Origin: Phoebastria nigripes | Taxonomy: Eukaryota > Chordata > Aves > Procellariiformes > Diomedeidae | Assembly: GCA_035582835.1 (NCBI GenBank) | Contig: JAYKAV010002042.1 | Span: 412,212 to 476,211 of the forward strand | Direction of reading: 5' to 3' | DNA: 64,000 nucleotides | Shown: positions 49,424 to 60,866 of the stretch, piece after piece | How positions within the stretch are numbered: the stretch's first letter is position 1 | How the letters are laid out: each line of letters starts with the position of its first letter | Made by a program: the position numbers and the translations under genes | Notes under the pieces: generated by a model | What the model saw: the letters and a program-made list of their open reading frames with translations, nothing else | Database searches by the model: none | What the model was told of the DNA's origin: nothing

Positions 49424-49479
49424 ATTTTAAAAGCATAACTTCATTTTTTACATTTTAAGAGTGTAACTTCATTTTTTAC
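49424..49479 (+). repeat. 28-bp tandem duplication
   Basis: Units 49424-49451 and 49452-49479 match at 25 of 28 positions; both end in TAACTTCATTTTTTAC. Confidence 0.93.
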
Positions 49480-50246
49480 AGTATCAGTGCCTAAACATAT
49501 GTATTATATGCTTCACGAAATCAAGGACCCAAATACATGCAAAAACTGTGTAGTCATATCATACAAAGGTGTTTTTTTCTTAATATAATTGTTAAAGTAC
49601 TTTTCTGTACTCCAGTAATTTAACAATTTCATTGAATGAATATCTCTCAGGAAACCAATCAGACTAACAGTGAATTTGCCCTCTGGTTCCCCATAGATGG
49701 GTGTGTTCCTGACACCTATGTAGAGACATGTAATTGGAATAACATTTGCATAAATTCCATTTAGTAAGGATGCACTGGCTGATGCCAGTGAATGTTAGGA
49801 CACTTAATCAAACAGTAAATGGCAATGCATGTCTAAGCATTGATCATTTAATGCAGACATTGTCAGAAGGATTAAATAGGTCATGATGTCCTTTTGTTCT
49901 TTCTTTTTACTTAGTATAATGTACTGTTGCTTTCTAAATCTCTTCAGGCTCTTTGATAAAGAAAGATTTCTTCTCTTAATTTGGACAGCTGCATAATTGG
50001 GGTGCTAAATCATCCTCAGGGATGTAATCAAAATGATCCTACTATGTAACAATTTTCTGTTTTCCCTGCTTAGTTTAGAGCAGAAAGAACAGATTTAGGT
50101 GATTGCAGTCTGTTACATTGCCTTAAAAATCAAGCATTGATCATTATAAAGTAATAGTTTTGAAACTGAAGATCTCCAGGCCCCTTGTAAATAGATCTAA
50201 TTCAAAGTTCAAAATACCTGTTGTGGTAGGTATGGTTATAGCCCTT

Positions 50247-50345
50247 TTAGTGTAGGAAAAGCTGGTGCACAAAGATAATTTAACAGAATTACAGGATTTT
50301 ATTTGCCCAATTCAAATCATAAACCAGCAGCAGAATCTGGAAAAA
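50247..50345 (-). repeat. MIR-like SINE fragment
   Basis: Plus-strand TTAGTGTAGGAAAAGCTGGT (50248-50267), GCACAAAGATAATTTAACAG (50267-50286), TTTGCCCAATTCAAATCA and CCAGCAGCAGAATCTGG (50324-50340) follow the reverse-complement MIR order (GAGGAAACTGAGGCACAGAG, TTAAGTGACTTGCCC, GTGGCAGAGCTGG). Divergent and gapped. Confidence 0.4.
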
Positions 50346-52844
50346 AAATATCACTAAGTCTGACATCCAGTCTTGACTGTTAGCTACATAAAATGCACCA
50401 AACAAATAACTGCCTCACTCTAAACCCTGTTTATAAAAAGTCGTGGGATCCGTGCACCAGCATTTTCCATACTTCGTGGGAAGGTAATAGCAGTGACTGT
50501 GAAGCTGAGCCTTCGTTCACAAGGCGCCCAATGCAGAGAAGGGATCCAAGAGGAAAGCCCCAAACTGGGATCTCACCAGGTACTGCCCTTCCCCGCCTGC
50601 TGGTCAGGCTCTTGGTGTTAACCCCGTCATTGCCAGTGGATATATTTGTTCTGGTTCCAGGTATTTCTGCTTGAAGTCAGTGAGGTGGAGGGAGACCTTT
50701 ATCCTAGAAAACTCTCAGAAAAGGGTAACGATCCTAACACCTGTACAGTTTCACCCTTCAGTCAAATGCTATGGTCACCAGTGTATACATCAATTGAATC
50801 AGATTCCCTATTTTTATTCTAAAAAGAGGCAACAGCAGGGCAGGACTCCAACCTAAAAACATATGCTAAGATATCTCTACTCAGCAGGAGGGACTTCAGC
50901 TCATGTTATCCCTTGGAGTTACGCCGAGCTGCTAATTTAACTGCTCAATGCATGATAAAGTTCCTGTAGTGACACTCTGCAAAAGAGCGACTTAGCTTAG
51001 AAGTGGTGCAGAGAGTGACTTGGAAGTTCAGGCAAGCCGGGTGGCTCGTGGACACTGCAGCATCCTCCTGGAAATGACCTGCCCGTGCCTACTGAGAGCA
51101 TTTCTCCTGCAAACAGACTGCATGCTAATTTCTCAATACGCCCTCAATTTCCACTGTATAATAGCATTAATGACCTTGACAGAAAGCATTTCCTGGGGAT
51201 TAATAACCATCTGAGGTTTAATGACCTGAGGCTATGCCTCAGGCCATCAACTCCTCCAAGCTGCTCATTAAATCCTTAGGGTACACAGTCTGCTTCAATC
51301 ACTCCTGCTTAAGTATTTGCTCAGTGTCACCTAATAACAATATTCTCCCTGAGGTATTTCCTCTTCAGAGGCCCTGGTGTTGGAAATGTGTTTGTCCTTA
51401 AGTCTTTTGAGGANAGAACTCATCGTCAATTTTTTAGGTGACTGTGTATTACAAGTCAAAGCATTTACTCAGGCTGTCACTGAGTTTCTGCTGTGATGAA
51501 CACAGTAAAAATGAGACAGTTAAATTAATAAATTGCAACTGGAAATATGAACGATTTGTTTTAGCTGCTTCCAACCTCATAATCTAAATCAAGAGCCAGT
51601 AGCCTCCCCCCATCCTAACACTGGTGGTTAAGCCAGCGGTAATTTATTTGAGAGGTGATACAGGACAGGTTACCACTTCCTAGCAAACAGTGGCTTCATA
51701 CAAGCTCTAAAGGATACCCCGAATTCAGATCTGTGCAGAAGGAACAATTAAAAAAGGGAATTGGCCATTGCTAGGCCAATTTCTTACCAATGAAGTCATA
51801 AGTCAAAGATGGTGTATTGTCCTATGTTATGGTACATACTTGTGAACTTGTTTTTCTGTCGAAGATTTTTCATTTAAGGGAACATTCTTCCCTCATCCAG
51901 ATGGCATCAAGTACAATTGGATCGTAGTTAAATCTGCTGCTGTGGTGTTACATTGTGTTCCCTGTTTATTTGTGTAATAGCATGGCGCAGCATGCCAAAT
52001 AGGCACAGCACAAACAAATTGGTATTAGAAGTTTCTTCCCAAGGTTTCTAAACTGGAAGAGAAGAAAAGCGCAGGGAAGAAGGCAATCAACAACAGTTGT
52101 AAGAAACCGATACAGTGAGCAAGGTGCAGAGTTACCTATCTACAAATCAGTTATGTTGTCTTCACGTCAATTATAAGGATCCTCTGGTGAGACTTTGCCA
52201 GCATCACGTTCGCACATTAGTCTCCTTTGTGCACTGAGCAACCAGTTAACTTGATACGTCTAAGGATAGCTAGGAACAGCATTCATAGGGTGCTGGAAAG
52301 TGGAGATGCTTACCTCCCTGAGAAGTCTGGGAAGACCTGCCCTCCACCTGACTTGAACTTAGAACTAGCTATGCTGGCCCTGTGCCTTGACCTAACATCT
52401 TTGTCCAGAGACAGCCTGCATTTTTACGGAAAGAAAAGCATTTTTCTGGCAAATTCTAAAAATTAGAAGTACTAGGAGTTGTTTATAAGCTTAAGATACT
52501 TAAAGAAAACCTGAACACCAAGAATGTATAGTATGAACTGCAGGGGAAATTGGGATAAGCACAGCTTAGTTCTGGTAGGTGAGATATACGTATATCCTGT
52601 GGAAACCAGCATGTGAACTGATGAATAAGACATGTTGGGGTGATGGGGTGAACAACTCAAGTACTTACTTCCTTGCTTGTGTTTGAGATCAGTGGATTCT
52701 GAGGTCAAGTAACTCTAATTCAATGGCATGCTTTGTGTGGGAAATATGTGCTGTTTGTGGTAAACACTGAGCACCTATACAGGAATGTTCCTACATAAAT
52801 CTCAAATCCCTTTGCAAACATGGATACAGATCATTTACGCCATC

Positions 52845-52920
52845 ACTGCAAATGGAGAAAATCAGGTGCAAATACGTGAAATTACAGACCTTAAGTCACT
52901 CAGTACATAAACAGGAGATG
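52845..52920 (-). repeat. MIR-like SINE fragment
   Basis: Plus-strand word order AATGGAGAAAATCAGGTGCAA (from 52851), GAAATTACAGACC, TTAAGTCACTCAGTACATAA (52891-52910), ACAGGAG follows the reverse complement of a MIR SINE (AAACTGAGGCAC, GAGGTTAAGTGACTTGCC, CACAGCTAGTAAG, GGCAGAG). Similarity is distributed rather than contiguous, as expected for a very old copy. Confidence 0.4.
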
Positions 52921-53338
52921 CCTCAAAGAAAAATTTATTTCATCTCACTGGAAATATCTCTAGCTTTATATACCTGTTCCTCCCAACTTCTCTGTATAGT
53001 CCCTAGAGAAGAATGAGCACTTTCTGGGCACAAGCCATTTTACCTCTTTTAGACATTAACTTTAAGATAACATGAATATTTTCATGGAAGTCCCTCTTTC
53101 TCTCCATAGCCTTCAGGAGCACTTGGGATGAATAGTTCCAATGCAGTTTTAGACAGGTGAGATGATTCCCACCCTTTATATCCAGAAATCCCATGTATAT
53201 AAATAAATATTCTACATGGATGACAAAATGGCTGCTGTGAAGACAGGTCAACTAGGTATTTAAACATACNCTTAATGCTAAGCTTCTGATGTGTTCTATT
53301 GAAGCCTGGTTTATAAAACCAGCCCCTGAGANCCTTAC

Positions 53339-53480
53339 CGTTGTGTGGAACAAGCAGGTCTGCTGCTGATCCAATCTTAGCTCCAATTCTCCTGGCTGCC
53401 GTTGGTTTAAGACAAGCATACAGCATCATTCCCACATAGATTTTAGGTGTAGGAATATACTTCTGGTTGGAATTTCCTTT
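53339..53480 (-). other. Exon-like open frame B, unidentified
   Basis: The minus strand has a weak acceptor (CAATAGATTTTAG, 53481-53493) and a strong donor, AACG/GTAAGG, at 53338. The 142 bp between start in phase 0, as candidate A (54163-54375) would require, and end in phase 1. Codons follow an RNY-like pattern, with many GNN codons. The middle reads KIYVGMMLYACLKPTAARRI. The protein family is unknown. Confidence 0.2.
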
Positions 53481-54162
53481 CTAAAATCTATTGAGAATTC
53501 AGATGAGAGCCAGATGAGTTTTTTCCCGTCCATTTAGAAGAAAAACNCAAAACATCATGAGAAACTTTAGAACTCCAGCACTCCCTGAAAGTCCTCACCA
53601 CAATAACATTTTCCTGAAAAAGTTCTTCCCAGGGCGATTCAAGCTTGCAGGTGATAAGCATTCAGTATGTTTTTCTACCCCTGATGAGGAGAGGCCAGAT
53701 TGGTGAACAATGAATGAAGGAAATGCTTTGAAATGCATTAACTATATAGTAGCTTTGTAGACTCAGCTTTGAGGCTACTTTTAGCAATTGGCTGTGGCTT
53801 GGAGTTGCAGAAAGATTAATGAAAACCCCAGCTCTGTTCCCAAAATCAGTGTCAGCCAATGGAGCATCACCGCTATAATTTTCACCTTTTGGCAGCGTTG
53901 CCTTCCCTGCACATTCTCCAGTGCAGGTAAACCAGCAGAGTCCAGGCTGGTTTGTTTGGGTTATTGTTTGTCTTTAAAGATGAAGCTCTACCAGAAAATA
54001 AAGAACTGTAATTTTCAGTATGTGAGTGTGATTACTTAGTAGTAAGTGAGTTTTCAGAGCATAATACAGCAGCCACAGGCTGCCATAGTTCCCAGATTTC
54101 TAACTACCGTTACAGTGTAAAAAAATACTGCAAAATACAACCCATCTCCTAAATCAAAATAC

Positions 54163-54375
54163 CTTTATCATGTGTTCAGTTTTAACCAGTGGTTTCAGAG
54201 CAACATGTGGGCTCTTAAGATGGTTTTTAAAAATCTTTAACTTCCATTTTGCTGAGATTTCATTGTCAGATTTAGGCTTCTCCTTTTGAAAACTGAGCCA
54301 GGCATTTTTACAGTGAAATCTGTAGGAGAGACCATCTTTTGTAGGCAACTGCCTGCTTTCTGCTTCTGTTTGTGT
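54163..54375 (-). other. Exon-like open frame A, unidentified
   Basis: The minus strand has an acceptor-like GTTGTTCTCCAG at 54376-54387 and a donor-like AAG/GTATTT at 54162. The 213 bp between are open in frame 0 (71 codons). The translation is polar and lysine-rich with FHCKNAWLSFQKEKPKSDNE near its middle. The end phase (0) is compatible with the candidate at 53339-53480. No domain is recognised. Confidence 0.2.
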
Positions 54376-57300
54376 CTGGAGAACAACTTATCTCATCCTA
54401 CTTCTGGCATATCTGAGGCTAGACCCTGCCAAAATCTGAAAGTGAAATAAACCATCAAAAAATGTCAGATTCTTAAAAGTGCAGACCAAGGTCAAGTCTA
54501 GAAAAAGGCTAGACTTGGAAAATAAAGTGCTTTGCCTTTTCCTTCAAAGCATACACAACCAATTTTCAATCTTTGTGTTTATCTGTCTATCCCATTATTG
54601 TAGCACCAGACAGCCAAAAATGGCTCATGTCCTCAGCACATACATTCATTCTCCTGGCCTTGAGAGGACATAAAGCCAGAGCAGCCCCTGGATCCTGCTC
54701 TTTGTGGAGCACATCTGGAGATGGGGAAGGGCCCCGAGCTGATCCCGGAGGCGGTGCAGCAGCCAGCAGGGAGCTTCCAACTGGCACAGGTCCGGGTGGC
54801 CCTGTGCCCCTGGGGACGGCTCCCACCTCTCGCTGGAGGTGACGTCCGAAGGAGGGAGGTGTCCTCACGCACTCCTTCTGGGCAAGGGCAGCTGCTGTTG
54901 TTCAGGGACTTACTTTCCCGAAAGACCAAACGGAAATTTTGCCCAACAAATTGAACCTCAGGCCCCAAGATTTTGAATAGCAGCCATCTCTCATCTCTTC
55001 TTTAAACAGGGTATTTTAATGCTCTGCAGAATTACAGTACGAGGCACGCTGCCTTCCATCTCCTTAATCCTCTGTAAATTTACTTCTAACAGCTACTGCC
55101 AAAATACAGTATGGCACTCGCACAGCACATGCTTCTTCAGTGGTGAGCACAAAGCGGCTTCTGTTCAGAGGGAATATGTTGCAAGCCCATGAGTGATACA
55201 CTGTGAGTGCTGAAGATTATGAAACATATTCTGAAACTGAGCAAGCCATAAACACTTCATTTTTCAGAAATAGTCACATTACTTCTGCCATTCTGCTTGG
55301 CAAATGTATGTATGCAGGCCTTGGTGCATCCACGTAGCACACGTTGAACAAGCACCAAGTGCTGAAACAGTGGCGTGCCAGCAGCGCTGCAGAGTTCAGA
55401 GGAAATATTTCAAGTATGCACTTTAACACTCTTCTCAGTTTTTATAAAAACCATGATCTTTATTTGTTTATTTTTACTTCACTAGCCTCTCTCTTGGACT
55501 AAATTGACCTCAGACTATAGCANGGAGCTATATTCATTGATCTCCTGGTGAATGCTCACTAAATGATCAGGAATCAGGTCATGGCTTAGGACAACTCATA
55601 ACTCCAAGTGGGAAATATTTGTTGGAAGGGCAAGTGTCTTGCGTCTGTCAATGGCCAGATGCTCCTGTGAAATAAATAAGTCTAGAGATAGCCGAGGGCT
55701 GGACCAAATCCTTAATAGCACCAAAAAACCTCTCCTGTCTGATATCCAGGCTACCTGGTTGTTGAAGTCGCAAAGGAAGGGAGACCACCTCAAGCAAGGT
55801 AGCTATGTGGTGGTCCTCATGTACTTGGAGCACATTTTTGAGCATAGTACCCACTTTAGCATATCGAGTCTCACAAATTTTCCTTCCTAAGGAAGGAAGA
55901 ACATTTTTTCCCTTTTTTAATTGAAGTGTAAGTGTTAAGTGATGTGTCTCATTTCCCACCAAAAGCCTGGCTGAGCAAGGAATTAGTCATTTACTTTCCA
56001 AATATCTCGCTGGTAGCACTGCCTAGTGACCAAACTGTCTCTGCCCACAGTCAGGCAAGTAATGATTCAGACGAGTGGGAATGTGCTGTCCAGCAATCAG
56101 AGCAAAGGGCCTCCGTCCGTGAGGTGGCAACTGGAACTGTCCAACTGATTTCCCATCAACTATTAGAAGATTAAGAAATAGTTGAAATTCAGCCAGCAAG
56201 TTAAAAAGTGCTGGGGACTGTATTTTACTGACATTTGCAGAGCCAACCCTTCTGTATTCCCTCCTGTTACCCAGCTGGAGACATTGACATGAAAATAGTA
56301 GGTTTGTGCTTCGGTAGCTTTGGTGTCTCCTGCTGTCTACCCCACAGACCCAGTTTCCTGTACCAGCAGGGAGCAGGCACTGGTAGGTCTCCAGCCTTCC
56401 TGTTGTCTTCTTCCTGGGTAATATATGCCACATAGCTGAAGGGCAGACTCCAGCTTTATCGAGTGGTAACTGCAAACGTCTAACTTACCTAAGCTCTTTC
56501 ATGCTATTTGATAAAAGAGCAATTTATGTCTTTCCTGCTTGTAGCTAAAAATAACAGTAAAAAAGTGTAGAGTGTTGTTAGTCCTGGGTGGTGCGCTAAT
56601 TAGTTCTTTGCTAATTCTGCTTTATTGCTGGCAATGATTATTGTCGAGTAATTACAGGGTTCCTATGAATCTGGCTTCCATTTGCTCTGTGGTGTAACAA
56701 GGGTAAGGAAATGAGAAGCGTCAGTACTACGGATATCCAGTGTTATTTCTGCCATAGCAGAATTTTGTATTCTAGGGAACGGTTATTTTGTACAATGGTT
56801 TTAATAGCTGGAAACAGACCTAGGTGAGCTGCAGAATGGAAAACCTGCNTTTTCACTACATTAAAACTCTGTTCTCTACTTGAAGGAGCACATAAAACCC
56901 CCACGGCCTTCTATAAAAAAATGTGTGGAAAGGAAACTAGAGACTTCAGCCAAAATGCAAAAAACAATAACTATACCAACATAGCCAAGTTGTCTGTTCC
57001 TTCCTCCCTCCAGTATGAACGAATAAATGTTTATGTACAGCTATCATGTAGGAATTGCTGTAGTGTGAGTTCGGTATGTTGCTCTGTAGCTGTATGGACT
57101 GCAGCTTTCATTGGGGACTGAACGAAAGAAAACAATGATTTGTGTGAAGAAAAATCCTGGAAGTATTTTAGTTCAGATATCCAAAACATTTCAGTTCATT
57201 GGTAAAACTGTTCGCTCTGTCATCTTCCCTTTGTGTTTTCAAAGTGCGTTTGGATGTGTGAGTGCCAAAGTGTGTAGAATATCCACGTGCTGCAATCTTA

Positions 57301-57940
57301 ACCGCTCATGTCTGCAGCCACCCGGTAGTAGAAGGCAGGATCGGGTGAATCAGAATCAAAGGTGCTTGGGAAGGCAAATGAGAGTTAAATACTTCAAACA
57401 TCTTCGAAGATCTGCACCCTACCTGTTAGGAAATTTAAATATCCATAAGATTCTGGCCTTTGAGTTCACGGCTTTGATATTCAAAGTTATCTGTATCTAT
57501 TCGGTAAAATTAAACAAAATTTCTATCATGTGATGAATGATGGAAACTGTCTGAACAGTAGCTCCACTGCTACTGTAAAAAGAACCTTTAATTCGACTTT
57601 CCCACATTTAGTACTGTTTTTGTGTTGAAGTGTTTGGAAGGCACTTTCGTAAAAATGGGTGCCTTTGTGAAGACAGAGTGAGGAAAGATTTTCTTTTTTT
57701 AGTAAGCAAGTAATTGTTTCCTTTAATCTCTTTGTTTTTCTCATGACTCTATAAAGATCAGCGTACAGGCATGTAATTAGTGGCTCTGGACTAGATCACG
57801 CTGAAACACACACTAGTGTGACTCCACTGTTTTTACAGCACCGCACAGTCAAAGCAAAGGGTAAAATTTAGTTCACAATAACATCTTTACATAAGCATGT
57901 GCTATTTCTTCAGTCACTGAAATAATTTTAAAAAGTAGTA

Positions 57941-58060
57941 GAACCATCAAACAACAGAGGTCGTCTGGTCCAACACCTGCTCATGGCAGAGACAACTTAT
58001 CGCGTCACATCTGGCACTGACGTAGGACCAGTCTAACTCTGAAAAGGAAGATGGACCAAG
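57941..58060 (-). mobile_element. Short CR1 3' UTR remnant
   Basis: About 120 bp match the CR1 3' UTR order: GGTCGTCTGGTCCAACACCT (57959-57978), then a TGCTCATGGCAGAGACAACTT-like block, a degraded GATCAGGTTGC counterpart, and a segment like the one that reads TTTTGAATATCTCCAAGG in the 60-kb copy. The terminal octamers are lost or unrecognisable. No coding part is present. The call rests on word order and spacing rather than on any long exact match. Confidence 0.7.
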
Positions 58061-60078
58061 TTGAGAATATCCAGACAAAGAAAATAATACTTGTGCTTAG
58101 TATTAATTTACTGATTTTTCATTTCTTCATACAGTCATAAGAAGACATCCTGGCAGCTCTCATTGGTAATATTCTTGTAGTAAATAGCAGCTGGAAAAAA
58201 GCATTAAACAGATATGGGTCTTTGATGTTTAATCCTCTCCGAAATTATAATAATAAAAAAGTNGATATCCATGAATTATGTTAACCTTCATTTTATAAAT
58301 GATTTTTCACTGCAGTCTTGAGGCATGATGAAATGTTAATAATGTTGATATACTTCAATGATAATAATTACGATACGGTTGTGAATCAGAAAAAGTCTGG
58401 GTGTGTAGGTACAGCTCTTGCCTGTACTTTCAGGATAACGTCAGCCCTCCTGTTACTGGATTGTATGTAGATGACAGCTTCTTCCAAACCACGTGAACAA
58501 CTGACGTTCTGCTGTTTGGGGTTTAGTTTTTTCAGAAGTACACAGGACATCTTTCTCAATAGGTCCTTTCATGGAAAGAGCTAATAAGGAAACAGTGGGA
58601 TCTAAAGGCAGATCTGCTTGTAGTGTTCATCAGCTGATAATGGCAGATAATACTGATAACACCAGGTGGGAGCTCAGTGCATTGCATTACATTCACTGTG
58701 CACAAGCCATGGATTCGGACCTCTGTCTTAAATATTTGAGCTCTTCTGTATGTGCTGTATCTTAGAGTGTTTCTTGCACTACAAATTACTCATCTCACAC
58801 AGAACTCCAAAAGAAAGTGCTTTAATCTTAATTTATGACAAACAAGAACTGAGAAGTCTTTTTTATTAATACATCAAAGTATTATCTCCAAGGGGAGTTA
58901 GTTTCATATTGATGTTCAGTGTTTAATATAAATTCACAGCATGAAGACCACCTCAGATGGGTAGAGATTCTCTGATGTATATCTGGTTGCCCACATGTAA
59001 TGTGAACATCTACAGCACATGAAGGGTATAATCAAAGAATAATTAATATGTTGATAAGGAATTACATTTTGTTCTACTTATCTGCATAATTCAGAGAGAA
59101 AGTTTACGATGACAACATCTATCTTTTGGGGTATTGTTTACATTTTCACTCAAATTATAACATGAAGCATTCTGCTGCATTCCATAGTGCCTTTCATCTG
59201 ATGAGCATCTGATGAGAGCACTGTCTGACCAATTAACCTCAGTACCGCACACATGCAAACCACGTTGGGTATTGTAGAAAAACTAAGCGAGGCATTGAAG
59301 TCTGAAACTTGACCTCCAGTTTAGGACGCTGAGCTTGAAAACCCTGACTTCCAGAGACATCAAATCTCTGTCTTTAACTGGAGTTAGGAGTACCCGTGAG
59401 AGCTGAAACTAATGCTCAGACCAGCACTACATCCTCTTGGGAGCCCTCTGAATGTCAGGCCACTCCAGAGACCTTGTGCATCTTGTATGCTGCTTGAATT
59501 CAAGCTGTCCACAAATCTTCCCTAGCCTTGCAAGAGATGACATTTTTCAAAACCTTGCAAGGACAGAGNGTAGCTGCAAGCTGCATGTAGTGGGGTCCAT
59601 CTGCTGCATCCAAATTCAAACCAGATCTCAAGGGCAGAGTACCAGACAAAACACCCTGTGCAATTTATGTGCACTGAAGAAACATGCCTTGTGTACAGAT
59701 CAAAGAATTTACTGCTCCTGTAGTTAAAGTATTAGCAATCTAATCAAAGAGTTAGTCCAGGTACAAAGACAATAACACTTACAATTCCAAGTATAAAGTT
59801 ATGGCACGTTTCCAGTAGTGGTACAGTTGGAATTGATACATATACTTCCTGTTAGCTACACCTCTCCCTGGTGTTATGCTTACCCTTCCTATGACTCTCT
59901 GGGTCCTAAAATCAATGGTGCTAGTCTTCCTCAAGAAGAAAAGGGGTGTAGAGGAGCTTACAGAAAGTCTTCATCTGAAATTCTCCGCTAGGAGAAGTAT
60001 GATGTTGCTGGTGGAGATTTTCTCCTCCTCACTGTTGGGTCAGTTTAGGGTTATTTTTACACATTTCCTGAAATAGTC
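58061..60078. other. Unique DNA between CR1 copies
   Basis: Only the 11-bp duplication at 59195 was recognised. Ns at 58263 and 59569. Confidence 0.6.
59195..59216 (+). repeat. Perfect 11-bp tandem duplication
   Basis: CATCTGATGAG occurs twice in succession. Confidence 0.9.
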
Positions 60079-60780
60079 ACAGAAACACAGAATGGTTGAG
60101 GTAAGAAGGCACNTCTGGAGGTCATCTTGCCCAACCTCCCTGATCAAGGAAGGCAACCTACAGCCAGCTGCCTAGGATGTTTTGTTTTGTCCAGATGGCT
60201 TTTGAATATCTCCAAGGACAAAGCCTCCACCACCTCCCTGAGCAAGATGTACCAGTGCTCAGTCACCCTCACAGTAAAAAAGTGTTTCCTGATGTTAAGA
60301 CAGAGCCTCCTGTGTTTCAGTGTGTGCTCATTGCCTGTCACTGGGCACCACTGAGAAGATCCTGGCTCTGCCCTCTTTGTACCCTCCCTTCAGATAGTTC
60401 TACACATAGATGAGTTTCTCCTGAGACTTCTCATCCCCAGGCTGAACAGTCCCAGCTCTCTCAGCCTCTCCTCATGTGTCAGATGCTTCAGTCCCTTAAT
60501 CATCTTCATAGCCCTGTGCTGGACTCACTCCGGTAAATCTGTATCTTCCTTTTACTGGGGATCCCAGAACTGGACCCAGCACACCAGATGTGGCCTCACC
60601 AGTGCTGAGAAGAGGGGAAGGATCACCTTCCTTGACCTACTGGCAACACTCCTCCTAATGCAGTCCAGGATGCTGCCTGACTTCTTTGCCAGAAGGGCAC
60701 ATTGGTGGCTCATGTTCAAGTTGGTGTCCACCAGACCCCCAGGTCCTTTTCTGCAAAGCTGCTTTGCAGCCTGTGGGCCA
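60079..60780 (-). mobile_element. CR1 LINE fragment, 5' truncated, moderately decayed
   Basis: A second minus-strand CR1 copy. The 3' end begins near 60079 with a degenerate octamer (plus strand CACAGAAACACAGAATGG) and the usual block before it (GGTCATCTTGCCCAACCTCC, 60120-60139). Going upstream on the minus strand it encodes the end of ORF2: motifs such as NMSHQCALLAKKSGSILDC and [18 protein letters not shown] are plain in one frame (about 60552-60740). Compared with the copy at the right edge, it is cut off just beyond the DEKLDMSQQ position, so only about 0.7 kb survives. It carries several frame breaks. The FADD catalytic region is absent. Base 60113 is N. Confidence 0.94.
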
Positions 60781-60826
60781 CTCACTTGCTCTTTCACTCC
60801 TCAAAAATAGTGATCCAGTAGAAGAT

Positions 60827-60866
60827 ATATAACATGAATATGTAAGATGAACATATAACATGAATA
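60827..60866 (+). repeat. Partial 26-bp tandem duplication beside CR1
   Basis: ATATAACATGAATA occurs at 60827-60840 and again at 60853-60866, giving a 26-bp period. It begins about 45 bp outside the truncated upstream end of the CR1 copy at 60079-60780. Confidence 0.85.

Larger units (their letters stand above)
33534..57940. other. Long unique stretch with scattered relics
   Basis: No known gene. It contains short simple repeats, MIR-like fragments, the duplications at 46022-46043 (11 bp, one mismatch) and 49424-49479, the TTCTTAAG cluster, the two exon-like frames at 53.3-54.4 kb and a small GC-rich patch at 54.72-54.93 kb. Isolated Ns are densest at 45.0-48.3 kb. Confidence 0.6.

Noticed and set aside
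54573..54968. Proline- and glycine-rich frames on both strands
   Set aside because: Composition effect in a 0.2-kb GC-rich patch; no recognisable protein.
57111..57533. 140-codon plus-strand frame
   Set aside because: No domain, low-complexity hydrophobic end, and length within chance expectation.
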